Positions 8,597 through 16,909 of a DNA stretch of 64,000 bases are shown here, in pieces. Origin of the DNA: Paenarthrobacter nitroguajacolicus (lineage in GTDB: Bacteria > Actinomycetota > Actinomycetes > Actinomycetales > Micrococcaceae). The stretch's first letter is position 1; each line of letters starts with the position of its first letter. The notes beneath the pieces are model-generated. The model ran no database searches. It had not been told where the DNA came from and saw only the letters and a list, made by a program, of their open reading frames with translations. The translations under genes were made by a program, and so were the position numbers. The stretch covers positions 1 through 64,000 of the forward strand of contig NZ_JAQPPK010000006.1 in the NCBI RefSeq assembly GCF_029952445.1, written 5' to 3'.

Positions 8597-10138
8597 TCAT
8601 ATCGCAGCCGCGGCCTGCCTCAAGCCGAGCGCTTGCCCGATGTGGTCGATGTCCGGTCTGTCACTGCGATCAAGATCGGCGAGAGTCCAGGCGAGCCGAA
8701 GGACGCGGTCGTAGCCCCGGGCTGTCAGGATGCCCCGCTCCAGCGCGGTGTCCAGGATCCGCGTTGTCCCCGGAGGCAACCGCAGTTCACCACGCAGGGT
8801 CCGTCCAGGCACTTGGGAATTGGTTTCAAGGCCGAAGTCCCACAAGCGGGCTTGCTGCCGATCCCTTGCCGCCAGCACCCGGGCCGCCACCGTGCAGGTA
8901 TCCTCCTCCTGCCCGGCGTTTCCGAAATCCGCCAACGACACCCGCTCCACTTGCAGCTGGATATCCACACGATCCAGGAGGGGGCCCGACATCCTTCCGA
9001 AGTAGCGGCGCCGCATTACCGGTGTGCAGGTGCAGTCCATGCCCTTGCCTGACGCTTTGCCACAGGGACAGGGATTGGCTGCCAAGACAAGCTGAAAGCG
9101 GGCCGGGTACGCAGCCGTTCCTGCCGATCGGTGGATCACCAGCTCGCCGCTCTCAAGGGGCTGGCGAAGGGCGTCCAGGACGCGTCGCTCGTATTCGGGA
9201 GCCTCGTCCAGGAAGAGCACGCCGCGATGCGCACGTGATGCCGCACCGGGACGCGGAAGTCCCGAACCACCACCAATGATGGCCGCCGCCGTTGCGCTGT
9301 GGTGGGGATTCTCAAAAGGTGGCCTGCGCATCAACCGCACGGCGGACGCCTGGACAGCAGCCAGTGAATGGATGGCAGTCACTTCCATGGCGGCCGTGTC
9401 CACCAAATCCGGGAGCAAGCCGGGCAGCCTCTCCGCCAGCATGGTCTTACCGGCTCCAGGCGGACCGGTCAGCAACATATGGTGTCCGCCTGCCGCGGAT
9501 ACTTCCAAAGCACGGCGCGCCTCTCCTTGCCCGGAGACATCGCAAAGATCCGGTGTGAAGGGCTCGGTGTCCGGGTCGAGCCCGGGAGTTTCCTCGTCCA
9601 ACGGATCAAAGTCCAATGCGAGGTCTTTCGGGTCCGCGCCAAGGTCGTAGGCCAGCCGTGCAAGGGTCTTATAGCCGCGGACATTTGCGCCCGGAACCAG
9701 GGCGGCCTCCGCAACATTCGCCTCGGCCACCACGATGTCCGGATAACCGGCTTGGACTGCAGCCATGACGGCGGGCAGCATTCCACGGACCGGCCTCAAC
9801 CTGCCGTCCAAGCCAAGTTCAGCGATAAACACTGTTCCGTCGATGGATCTGATGTCCTCGGCGGCCCGGAGAACTGCCATGGTGATGGCGAGATCGAACC
9901 CCGAACCACGCTTGGGGAGGGACGCAGGAATCAGGTTCGCGGTGATCTTCCTGCGGCTCAGGGGTATACCGGAGTTCTGCGCGGCGGATCGAATGCGTTC
10001 CTTGGCCTCATTCAAGGCAGCATCAGGCAGGCCAAGAATCACGAAATTGGGAAGAGTCTGGCCGATGTCGGCCTCCACCTCCACGATGTAGCCGTTCAGG
10101 CCCACCAGGGCAACACAGTAGCTACGTCCCACCGCCAT
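8597..10138 (-). CDS. comM: YifB/ComM family magnesium-chelatase-like AAA+ ATPase
   Basis: A 513-residue AAA+ ATPase. In Haemophilus and Vibrio, ComM is a hexameric helicase that drives branch migration during transformation. An N-terminal ChlI-fold domain (1-170) precedes the Walker A TGPPGAGKT (about 224-232) and Walker B GVLFLDEAPE; the C-terminal domain contains the Cys-rich segment ANPCPCGK and a further CTCTP motif. It begins immediately after the yraN stop (TAG directly followed by ATG) and precedes dprA, implying one transcript. Confidence 0.92.
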   Translation of the reverse strand: MAVGRSYCVALVGLNGYIVEVEADIGQTLPNFVILGLPDAALNEAKERIRSAAQNSGIPLSRRKITANLIPASLPKRGSGFDLAITMAVLRAAEDIRSIDGTVFIAELGLDGRLRPVRGMLPAVMAAVQAGYPDIVVAEANVAEAALVPGANVRGYKTLARLAYDLGADPKDLALDFDPLDEETPGLDPDTEPFTPDLCDVSGQGEARRALEVSAAGGHHMLLTGPPGAGKTMLAERLPGLLPDLVDTAAMEVTAIHSLAAVQASAVRLMRRPPFENPHHSATAAAIIGGGSGLPRPGAASRAHRGVLFLDEAPEYERRVLDALRQPLESGELVIHRSAGTAAYPARFQLVLAANPCPCGKASGKGMDCTCTPVMRRRYFGRMSGPLLDRVDIQLQVERVSLADFGNAGQEEDTCTVAARVLAARDRQQARLWDFGLETNSQVPGRTLRGELRLPPGTTRILDTALERGILTARGYDRVLRLAWTLADLDRSDRPDIDHIGQALGLRQAAAAI

Positions 10139-10495
10139 CTATCCAACACCCCGAAGGTGTTCCAGCACTGGGTGGCCGACGCCGCTGTCAAGCACCGACA
10201 CCACATCAACACGCTTACGCGGCGCCCTGAACTCGTGGGCGCGGCACCAGGACGAGACGAGCCGATGGAGTCGGGCCAGTTTGGCCGCCCCCACGGCCTC
10301 AAACGGATGCCCGTAGTCCAGGCTCCGCCGTGTCTTGACTTCGGCCACCACCAGGGTGTCCCCGTCAAGGGCAACAATGTCGATTTCCCCGTCGGCACAC
10401 CGCCAGTTGCGATCAATGATCCGCATTCCCTGTTCGGTCAGGAAATCCGCTGCCAATGCCTCACCGTTTTGGCCCAGCAGGTCTTTTGCTCTCAT
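10139..10495 (-). CDS. yraN: UPF0102 (YraN) family nuclease-fold protein
   Basis: A 118-residue protein of the YraN/UPF0102 family with a restriction-endonuclease-like fold; GEIDIVALDG and VVAEVKTRRS carry the D-ExK-type metal-binding pattern. Cellular role unproven; the comM-dprA linkage suggests DNA metabolism. ATG 10495 (MRAKDLLG) is chosen over GTG 10510 because GGAGG lies eight bases upstream. That ribosome site falls within an inverted repeat (10505-10538), so initiation may depend on RNA structure. Its stop abuts the comM ATG. Confidence 0.85.
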   Translation of the reverse strand: MRAKDLLGQNGEALAADFLTEQGMRIIDRNWRCADGEIDIVALDGDTLVVAEVKTRRSLDYGHPFEAVGAAKLARLHRLVSSWCRAHEFRAPRKRVDVVSVLDSGVGHPVLEHLRGVG

Positions 10496-10504
10496 GGCCA
10501 TCAC

Positions 10505-10538
10505 CTCCACTGACCAGCATTCCGGCTGGTCGGTGGAG
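10505..10538 (-). promoter_or_regulatory. Inverted repeat overlapping the yraN ribosome-binding site
   Basis: CTCCACTGACCAGC and GCTGGTCGGTGGAG (14-nt arms, one non-Watson-Crick position, 6-nt loop) form a hairpin that contains most of the GGAGG preceding yraN. In the mRNA sense the odd position is a C-A mismatch. A role in limiting translation is inferred. Confidence 0.4.
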
Positions 10539-10616
10539 CGTCATAGGGCGGCCAGCTGCTATGTGCGTAAACCGGCCGGAATCCTTGCTGTGGAGGAGTA
10601 GTGTCCCCCCAAAGGG

Positions 10617-10961
10617 CTAGTTGCCGAGGTCTCCCAAGTCTCCCAGGCCGCCGTCTTTGGGCAGGGCGAGGTCTTCGCTGCGGGGCAGTTCTTCGACGTT
10701 GACGTCCTTGAAAGTAATCACGCGAACGTTCTTGACGAAGCGGGCCGACCTGTAGACATCCCAGACCCAGGCATCCTGAAGGGTCAGGTCGAAGTAAACT
10801 TCACCGTCCGCGCTGCGGGCTTGAAGGTCGACGTGGTTGGCCAGATAGAACCGCCGCTCCGTCTCGACAACGTAGCTGAACAGACCGACTACATCCCGGT
10901 ACTCACGGTAGAGCTGCAGCTCCATGTCGGTTTCATAGTTCTCAAGGTCCTCGGCACTCAT
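10617..10961 (-). CDS. DUF2469 family protein
   Basis: A 114-residue acidic cytoplasmic protein of the DUF2469 family, almost confined to actinobacteria and nearly always next to rnhB, as here. Function unknown. The recognisable core is MSAEDLENYETDMEL and VVETERRFYLANHVD. ATG 10961 is chosen over 10979 because it gives the family N-terminus. The C-terminus is a Gly/Leu/Asp repeat (GGLGDLGDLGN). No signal peptide or membrane segment. Confidence 0.85.
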   Translation of the reverse strand: MSAEDLENYETDMELQLYREYRDVVGLFSYVVETERRFYLANHVDLQARSADGEVYFDLTLQDAWVWDVYRSARFVKNVRVITFKDVNVEELPRSEDLALPKDGGLGDLGDLGN

Positions 10962-11028
10962 GGTTCCATCTTGCACCATCTGCCCGTCGGCATGCGCCAG
11001 GCGGTCTGCGGCATGGACCGGATTACGG

Positions 11029-11799
11029 TTACTCTTGGTCCGGTCCGGTCAGGTGCCAGCTGGTCCGGTGGTATGCGCTGGGGCCCTGAAGGCGGATGAC
11101 GTCCCTGTGTGCGGCGGTGGCATAGCCCTTGTTGACATTCCATCCATACGCGGGCAGCTCGGAGTGGAGGTCTACCATGATGCGGTCACGTGCCACTTTG
11201 GCCAGGACACTGGCCGCGGCAACACTCAAGCAGCTCATGTCCGCCTTCACCCGGGTGTGGACAGGTGCCTCGCAGCTGGGTCCTTCGGGCGCAGCATCAA
11301 ACAGGGATGCCTGGACGTCCGGGGAGAGCCAGTTGTGGCTGCCATCCAACAAGACCAAGTCAGGTGTGACGCCGCCGTCGAGGATCTCACACCACGCCCG
11401 CGTACCGGCCAGGCGCAAGGCCGCAATAATGCCGATCTCATCAATTTCCTGCGATGACGCGTGCCCGACTGCTGATGCCAGTGCCCACTCACGCACCAAG
11501 GGTTCCAGCCGGTCCCGGTCCTCGGGTTTGAGCAGTTTGCTGTCGCGGACGTCCGCAAGAAGGTCATGAGCGGCAAGGTCGACCACGGTGATTCCCACGC
11601 TGACTGGACCAGCCAAGGCGCCGCGTCCAACCTCGTCCACGCCTGCGAGCAAGCGCACACCGGAGGGCAGGAAGGATCTTTCCACGTCCAGCGTGGGGAA
11701 ACCGACCGGGTTCTTTGCCTTCGCCTTGGACTGTGGTTTGGGCTTGCCCGTGGCCGATGGCTTGGTCTTGACCTTGGGAGCAGCAGCTGTCGTTGCCAT
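11029..11799 (-). CDS. rnhB: Ribonuclease HII
   Basis: Cleaves the RNA strand of RNA-DNA hybrids and removes single misincorporated ribonucleotides. The hallmark [13 protein letters not shown] provides Asp55 and Glu56 of the metal site; further acidic residues occur in RDSKLL and LLDGSHN. 256 residues, longer than usual because of a basic Lys/Pro/Ala-rich N-terminal extension (about residues 1-35), probably disordered. Its ATG overlaps the upstream lepB stop by one base (TAATG). Confidence 0.94.
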   Translation of the reverse strand: MATTAAAPKVKTKPSATGKPKPQSKAKAKNPVGFPTLDVERSFLPSGVRLLAGVDEVGRGALAGPVSVGITVVDLAAHDLLADVRDSKLLKPEDRDRLEPLVREWALASAVGHASSQEIDEIGIIAALRLAGTRAWCEILDGGVTPDLVLLDGSHNWLSPDVQASLFDAAPEGPSCEAPVHTRVKADMSCLSVAAASVLAKVARDRIMVDLHSELPAYGWNVNKGYATAAHRDVIRLQGPSAYHRTSWHLTGPDQE

Positions 11800-12593
11800 T
11801 ACTTTGCCGGGGTGCCTTCGGGGACATTACGGAACACGTCCGGATAGTTGTCCAGGACGGTCCAGCGGTTAATCGGCCATGCGATGACGGTGGCCTTTCC
11901 CTCTACGTCCTCGATGTTCACGAATCCGCCGTTGATTTCCTGGTGGGCCCGCGAGTCTGCCGAGTGGTTGCGGTTATCGCCCATGACCCAAACCTTACCT
12001 TCCGGAACAACGACGTCGAAGGCCTGGGGAGAGGGGATTTCCGCAGGGTTAATGTACGTTTCGTTGAGCGCCACACCGTTGACGCTGACCCGGCCCTGCG
12101 CATCACAGCAAGTGACGTGGTCGCCCGGCAGCCCGATGACGCGCTTGACCAGATGCTGCTCGCTGGCGTCCGGGGCCAAGCCCACGAACTCAAGGGTGTC
12201 TCCTACCCAGTCCATGGGGCCTGCCGGCTTCTGGGCGACAGGTGGCAGCCAGGCCTGGGTGTCCTTGAAGACCACAACGTCCCCGCGGGAGAGGTCAAAC
12301 GGTCCGGGAACCAGAAGGTTGATGAAGATGCGGTCGTAAACGTCCAGGGTGTTTTCCATGGACTCGGAAGGGATGTAGAAGGCCTTGAAGAGGAACGTTT
12401 TCAGCAGGAAGGACAAGACCAGCGCGATCGCCACGACCGTGGCGATCTCCTTGACCCAAACCAAGACGGGGTTCTTGCGCGGCTTCCCTGTTTCCTTACG
12501 GGACTCAGCAGCGTCGTCGGCGGTGGCCGTCCCGTCCGAGAGCCGCGCGTCGTCGTCGTACCGCTCGGGGGTCCCAGGAGCTTTGTCCGGCAT
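11799..12593 (-). CDS. lepB: Signal peptidase I (second of a tandem pair)
   Basis: Membrane serine protease that removes signal peptides from Sec/Tat exports. A charged cytoplasmic N-terminus (1-40) is followed by one transmembrane helix (about 45-68), then the catalytic Ser78 in PSESMENTL and Lys150 in [11 protein letters not shown]; box E ([11 protein letters not shown]) is present. 264 residues. It starts immediately after the stop of the other signal peptidase gene. The two differ clearly in N-terminal and loop sequence, so they are paralogues and not a recent copy; multiple type I peptidases at this locus are known in Streptomyces. Confidence 0.93.
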   Translation of the reverse strand: MPDKAPGTPERYDDDARLSDGTATADDAAESRKETGKPRKNPVLVWVKEIATVVAIALVLSFLLKTFLFKAFYIPSESMENTLDVYDRIFINLLVPGPFDLSRGDVVVFKDTQAWLPPVAQKPAGPMDWVGDTLEFVGLAPDASEQHLVKRVIGLPGDHVTCCDAQGRVSVNGVALNETYINPAEIPSPQAFDVVVPEGKVWVMGDNRNHSADSRAHQEINGGFVNIEDVEGKATVIAWPINRWTVLDNYPDVFRNVPEGTPAK

Positions 12594-13271
12594 CTACTGT
12601 CCGTTCTTCATTGATGTTTCGGCCTGCGTGGAGCGAGGCATCCCTGCAAATCTATCAAGTGGCCAGATGATCTGGACCGGCCGGCCAATTACCCTGTCCA
12701 TGGGCACCATACCTCCGCCCGGCGCTCCCAAGAGGCCCCGGGAGTCGGCGGATCGCGAACGATGGTCACCCATCAGCCACAGACGATCGCGGGGAACCAC
12801 GACGTCGAACTTCTGCGTGCTGGGTTCATCACCCGGGTACAGATAGGGTTCCTCAAGTACCTGACCGTTCACTGTGAGATGCCCGGAGGCATCACAACAC
12901 TGGACGTGGTCCCCGGGAACCCCGATGACCCTTTTTACGTAAGTGGTGTCGCTGCCCGTCAATCCGAACCATTGCGACGCGGCAGAGACGGCGTCAACGA
13001 AAGGGCCCCGTCCGCTGCTCAACGGCGCGAAGGAACCCCGTCCGTCGAAGACCACGACATCGCCCCGACGGATCGGCTCGACACTGAAGTCGGTGCGCGA
13101 GACCAATATCCTGTCACCGGTCACCAGGAGTGGCTCCATGGATTCGGAGGGGATGTAGTAGACGTCGATCCAGAGGGAACGGACCACGCCGCTGATGGCG
13201 ATCGCGAGGACCAGCGCCAGCAAAACAAAACGCCAGCCCTGTCTCCGGGGCTGGCGTTCTGATGTGTCCAT
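12594..13271 (-). CDS. lepB: Signal peptidase I (first of a tandem pair)
   Basis: A 225-residue type I signal peptidase with a short basic N-terminus, one transmembrane helix (about 14-34), catalytic Ser44 (PSESMEPLL), catalytic Lys113 (YVKRVIGVPGD) and the GDHRSRSADSR box, where the usual Asn of GDNR is His. The start has ACAGGA nine bases upstream. Codons 5-14 coincide with an intrinsic-terminator-like hairpin (13221-13258), so expression may depend on readthrough of the rplS transcript. The stop is directly followed by the second lepB. Confidence 0.92.
   Translation of the reverse strand: MDTSERQPRRQGWRFVLLALVLAIAISGVVRSLWIDVYYIPSESMEPLLVTGDRILVSRTDFSVEPIRRGDVVVFDGRGSFAPLSSGRGPFVDAVSAASQWFGLTGSDTTYVKRVIGVPGDHVQCCDASGHLTVNGQVLEEPYLYPGDEPSTQKFDVVVPRDRLWLMGDHRSRSADSRGLLGAPGGGMVPMDRVIGRPVQIIWPLDRFAGMPRSTQAETSMKNGQ
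13221..13258 (-). terminator. Terminator-like hairpin inside the 5' end of lepB
   Basis: On the minus strand AACGCCAGCCC pairs perfectly with GGGCTGGCGTT (11 bp, 8-nt loop) and is followed by TTGTTTTG, giving the run GGCGTTTTGTTTTG. It lies downstream of rplS but within the first codons of the following lepB. Confidence 0.7.
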
Positions 13272-13352
13272 GACTCGTATCCTGTGTTGCGTTGCGGATT
13301 GCTCCGGAACTACCGGGCACGAATCCTGGACCCGTTGCGTAAGTCGCAGGAC

Positions 13353-13706
13353 CTACTTGGCGAAGTCGCGCTTTTCCTTGATCTTCGCAGCCTTACCGCG
13401 CAGTGCGCGCATGTAGTAAAGCTTGGCGCGGCGGACGTCACCCTTGGTGACGACCTCGATCTTTTCGATGATCGGGGAGTGTACCGGGAAGGTACGCTCT
13501 ACGCCGACACCGAAGGAAACCTTGCGTACGGTGAAGGTTTCGCGAACGCCGTCACCCTGGCGGCCCAGGACGAAGCCCTGGAATACCTGGACACGGGAGT
13601 TCTTGCCTTCGATGATGTTGACGTGAACCTTGAGGGTGTCACCCGCGCGGAACTCAGGAACATCGTTACGCAGCGAGGCTGCATCTACGCTATCGAGGAT
13701 ATGCAT
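13353..13706 (-). CDS. rplS: 50S ribosomal protein L19
   Basis: Structural ribosomal protein at the 30S-50S interface, 117 residues. Recognised by [26 protein letters not shown] and the basic C-terminus [19 protein letters not shown] 13706 is chosen over 13730 because AGGAG precedes it at seven bases. It is separated from trmD by 263 bp, so it may have its own promoter. The first good terminator downstream lies inside lepB. Confidence 0.97.
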   Translation of the reverse strand: MHILDSVDAASLRNDVPEFRAGDTLKVHVNIIEGKNSRVQVFQGFVLGRQGDGVRETFTVRKVSFGVGVERTFPVHSPIIEKIEVVTKGDVRRAKLYYMRALRGKAAKIKEKRDFAK

Positions 13707-13969
13707 TAATCCACTCCTGGTGAACGCCACAGGTCATTCACTTTGGGTTACGGCGGACAAGCCCGCAGCCCGAAGGCCGATAGGAAATCTCCGCCGAAGT
13801 TTCTTGGTGTCCGGCTCCGCCACTGATTGGCGTCACCGGGTTGTCGGACTGTTGGCTGAACTCCCCCTGTGGCAGGTGTCAGCCCAGCAGACACAAGGGT
13901 TAATTCTGCCATAAGCGCAGCCATCCAGCCAACTGACCCTGGAGGCAACGCTCGACGGCGGCAGCAGCC

Positions 13970-14770
13970 TTAGTTGGCGGCGTCGCCACCGGGCCGGGCG
14001 CGCAGACGGCCGTCCACAACCTCGTAGCCGAGGTCAGCGAGTGCGTTGCGGTCGGCGCGGCTCAACGCACCGGCGTCGAAATCCGCCAAGAGGTCGGGCC
14101 TGCGCTCGGCGGTGCGGCGGAACTGCTCGTGGCGCCGCCACTGGGCGATCTTTCCGTGATTGCCGCTGAGCAGGATCTCCGGGACCTCGTGGTCCCGCCA
14201 TGATGATGGCTTGGTGTACACCGGGTACTCCAGGAGCCCGTCCGAGTGGGACTCCTCGATCAAGGACTCAGGGTTGCCAACAACGCCTGGAAGAAGGCGG
14301 CCGATTGCTTCGACCATGGCCAGGACAGCAACCTCGCCGCCGTTGAGCACGTAGTCACCCAGGCTGACGGGACGAACCGTGAAGTGATCGCGGGCCCAGT
14401 CCATGACGCGTTCGTCGATGCCTTCGTAGCGGCCACAGGCGAACACCAGCTGCTTTTCCTCAGCGAGCTCGTAGGCCAACGCCTGGTTGAACCGCTCCCC
14501 GGCAGGTGACGGGACGATCAGTACGGGCTTGGTGCCGTCATGCCCTTCGGCGATGGACTCCAGGGCCTGCGCCCACGGTTCAGGCTTCATCACCATTCCG
14601 GCGCCACCGCCGTAGGGGGTGTCATCCACCGTCCGGTGCTTGTCCGTGGTGAAGGTGCGCAGATCGTGGACGTTGAGCTCCAGCAATCCGTCCTGCCGGG
14701 CCTTGCCTATGAGGGAGAGCTCAAGCGGTGCAAGGTATTCGGGGAAGATACTGACAACATCGATCCTCAT
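13970..14770 (-). CDS. trmD: tRNA (guanine-N1-)-methyltransferase
   Basis: Methylates G37 of tRNAs next to the anticodon, preventing +1 frameshifts. The SPOUT trefoil knot region is visible in [11 protein letters not shown] and [13 protein letters not shown], and the N-terminus [13 protein letters not shown] is typical. 266 residues. Its ATG overlaps the rimM stop by 4 bp, as in most bacteria with the rpsP-rimM-trmD-rplS order. Confidence 0.97.
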   Translation of the reverse strand: MRIDVVSIFPEYLAPLELSLIGKARQDGLLELNVHDLRTFTTDKHRTVDDTPYGGGAGMVMKPEPWAQALESIAEGHDGTKPVLIVPSPAGERFNQALAYELAEEKQLVFACGRYEGIDERVMDWARDHFTVRPVSLGDYVLNGGEVAVLAMVEAIGRLLPGVVGNPESLIEESHSDGLLEYPVYTKPSSWRDHEVPEILLSGNHGKIAQWRRHEQFRRTAERRPDLLADFDAGALSRADRNALADLGYEVVDGRLRARPGGDAAN

Positions 14771-15303
14771 TCAGCAGGCTCCCCGGCGCCTTCGTCGTTG
14801 AGCTCGAACAAGCCCGCCGGTGGAGTGATCAGGATGTAGCCTTCCTCGATGTTAACCTCCGGTACGATCTCATCGACGAAGGGAATGAGGATCTCCTTGC
14901 CCTCCGAAGTGGTCACTGTCAGCAGGTCCTGCACTGGCAAGGTGGTCAGCGCCGCGACTTTGCCCACAACCTGCGAACCAACGCGGGCCTCGAGCCCCAC
15001 GAGCTCGTGCTCATACCAGCCCTCGTCGTCGTCTTCGTCGTCGAGTTCTTCGGTTTCGATGTAGAGCTTCGCGCCACGGATGGCCTCGGCGGCGTTGCGG
15101 TCGGCAATTTCTTCAAAGCCGAGCAGCAGGATGTCCTTGTTCCACCTGGCACTGCGGACAGTCAGTGGTCCAGCGGAAGCCGGCTCCACGACGAACTCGG
15201 TTCCGGCGACGAAGCGCTCTGCGGGTGCGTCGGTGAGTACCTGTACCGTTACCTCGCCGCGAATGCCATGGGGTTTGCCGATCCGGGCCACCTGGAGCTG
15301 CAT
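14767..15303 (-). CDS. rimM: 16S rRNA processing protein RimM
   Basis: Assembly factor that binds S19 and helps mature the 30S head. An N-terminal RimM barrel ([18 protein letters not shown]) and a C-terminal PRC-barrel (about 100-170) are visible; 178 residues. ATG 15303 is chosen because it gives the conserved N-terminus; the open frame extends further but through the terminator at 15373-15408. An acidic insertion ([12 protein letters not shown]) follows the first domain. Confidence 0.95.
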   Translation of the reverse strand: MQLQVARIGKPHGIRGEVTVQVLTDAPAERFVAGTEFVVEPASAGPLTVRSARWNKDILLLGFEEIADRNAAEAIRGAKLYIETEELDDEDDDEGWYEHELVGLEARVGSQVVGKVAALTTLPVQDLLTVTTSEGKEILIPFVDEIVPEVNIEEGYILITPPAGLFELNDEGAGEPAE

Positions 15304-15372
15304 GGGTTCCTCTGAATTCCTGTTGTTCCGCGCCGCCGGGCAGCCACGAAAATGAAGTAATGGACAAAGCAA

Positions 15373-15408
15373 TCCGGCCCCTCCACCATATTCGGTGAAG
15401 GGGCCGGA
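15373..15408 (-). terminator. Intrinsic terminator downstream of rpsP-khpA
   Basis: On the minus strand TCCGGCCCCTTCACC pairs with GGTGGAGGGGCCGGA around a 6-nt loop, followed by TTGCTTTG. One position is a U-G wobble in the minus-strand RNA but a C-A mismatch on the plus strand, so the element is oriented to the minus strand. It separates rpsP-khpA from rimM-trmD. Confidence 0.75.
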
Positions 15409-15433
15409 CCTAAGACAAGCAGTGCTGAGCGCG

Positions 15434-15676
15434 TTACCGGCGGCGGTCGGTGTCGACGACGTCGACCCTGACCTGCTCGCCACCAGCCAAAGCCGCAACC
15501 ACAGTACGCAGTGCGCGTGCAGTGCGACCCTGACGGCCGATCACCCGTCCGAGGTCCTCTTGGTGAACGCGCACCTCGAGGGATTCCCCGCGGCGGTTGT
15601 TCTTGGCACTGACCTTGACATCCTCAGGGCTGTCAACGATCCCACGGACCAAGTGCTCGAGCGCTTCTGCCAGCAA
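15434..15676 (-). CDS. khpA: KH-domain RNA-binding protein KhpA
   Basis: An 80-residue single KH-domain protein. The GxxG loop is GRVIGRQGRTARALR (about residues 43-57). In Gram-positive bacteria KhpA pairs with KhpB to bind many RNAs and influences cell division. The start is TTG 15676, one base after the rpsP stop; no ATG or GTG lies nearby in frame, and the family N-terminus MLAEALEHLV supports this choice. Co-transcribed with rpsP. Confidence 0.93.
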   Translation of the reverse strand: MLAEALEHLVRGIVDSPEDVKVSAKNNRRGESLEVRVHQEDLGRVIGRQGRTARALRTVVAALAGGEQVRVDVVDTDRRR

Positions 15677-15677
15677 C

Positions 15678-16100
15678 TTACTCAGCCTCGGTGGTCTCTG
15701 CTTCAGCCTCGGCCGGGGCCTCAGCGGCCTCGTCCTTCTTGGCCTTCTTGGTGATGGCTTCCGGGATGATGACGGAACCCTTCTCCGGAGCTACGAAAGC
15801 TTCCTTCGGAGCTTTGGTCTTCAGGGTGCCTTCCTGGCCCGGCAGGCCCTTGAACTTCTGCCAGTCACCGGTGATCTTGAGGATCGCGGCAACCTGCTCG
15901 GTCGGCTGGGCGCCAACGGAGAGCCAGTACTGGGCGCGCTCGGAAGCGACCTCGATGTACGACGGCTCTTCGGTGGGGTGGTACTTGCCGATTTCTTCAA
16001 TGGCACGGCCATCGCGCTTGGCGCGGGCATCCATGACGACAATGCGGTAGTACGGTGCGCGCATCTTACCGAAGCGCTTAAGGCGAATCTTTACGGCCAC
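15678..16100 (-). CDS. rpsP: 30S ribosomal protein S16
   Basis: Ribosomal protein needed for 30S assembly. GTG 16100 begins [20 protein letters not shown], the universal S16 N-terminus, with AGGAGTG upstream; the longer frame to 16256 has no such support. 140 residues, longer than the roughly 80-90 of E. coli because of a Lys/Ala/Glu-rich C-terminal tail (about 100-140) typical of actinobacteria. The 237 bp upstream has no gene and should hold the promoter. Confidence 0.97.
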   Translation of the reverse strand: MAVKIRLKRFGKMRAPYYRIVVMDARAKRDGRAIEEIGKYHPTEEPSYIEVASERAQYWLSVGAQPTEQVAAILKITGDWQKFKGLPGQEGTLKTKAPKEAFVAPEKGSVIIPEAITKKAKKDEAAEAPAEAEAETTEAE

Positions 16101-16337
16101 TTTTGTGGTCACTCCTGTTTCTGAAACGGGGTTGAACCCGACGTTTTGCACCCGTGGGGCGGGCCATACTAGACGGTTCGAAGGACAAGATACGAGCACG
16201 GAGAGAGGGGCCGCACCGATCGAGTACCTGTCTATTGTGCCAGATGCCCGGGGCAATTACGACTTACGCCGCCCGGGGCGTTGAGTTCTTGGTCACACTA
16301 AAGGATGGGATGGTCCCCGGATCCTGACGCGTGTCAG

Positions 16338-16775
16338 TTATTCGGACCACACGTAAAGGCCGGCGCGCTCTGTTTTTTCCACGTCCGTAGCGAGGGCAGC
16401 CAACTGTTGGACGTATTGGCGGGACTGTGCGGCATCGAAGGGCATGTCTTCCTGGCCGGCCCAGGCGGCGGCGACGTCGTCAAGGACATTGGCTTCACCC
16501 TCGCTCTCGTACGTGAGCAATTCAGCGAGTGCCCTCACCATCGCCTCGGGAACTCCGAGCAGTGCATCACTGGTGACGTCCACCAGTGCGAGTTCGTAGT
16601 CGGCACCCGCTGCGTGGACTGCCTGACCGGCAAGATCACCCAACTGCTCCACCTCGAAGTCCGTGATGCCATCGATCCGGACTGCAGGGCCGGAAGCCTC
16701 GGCACCTTTACCCAGGGCGGCCGCCCGCTTGAGTGCTTCGTCGTGGGTGGCTACAAAAATTTCGGCAAAGCCCAT
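16338..16775 (-). CDS. Uncharacterised acidic protein
   Basis: A 145-residue soluble, Ala/Glu/Asp-rich protein I do not recognise. It starts MGFAEIFVATHDEALKRA and ends with AGLYVWSE; no signal peptide, membrane helix or catalytic motif is evident. ATG 16775 is preferred to ATG 16826, since the extra 17 residues overlap poorly conserved-looking upstream sequence and no strong ribosome site supports them. The codon pattern (GC-rich third positions) supports a real gene. It lies between the VOC gene and rpsP, same strand. Confidence 0.6.
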   Translation of the reverse strand: MGFAEIFVATHDEALKRAAALGKGAEASGPAVRIDGITDFEVEQLGDLAGQAVHAAGADYELALVDVTSDALLGVPEAMVRALAELLTYESEGEANVLDDVAAAWAGQEDMPFDAAQSRQYVQQLAALATDVEKTERAGLYVWSE

Positions 16776-16909
16776 GGAAAGTACTCTCAATCCTTCGTGC
16801 TGACGGGAGGTGAGGCGCAGGACCAATGGCCCTGAACCGTCATGCCCAGCCTAGTGCAGTCGAACCTGTGCAGCGCAGCGTAGTTGCGGGGCGCCCTTCC
16901 AGGCGCCTG

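Noticed and set aside
15304..15498. Longer start of rimM
   Set aside because: It would read through the terminator hairpin and the khpA gene end; MQLQVARIG is the conserved N-terminus.
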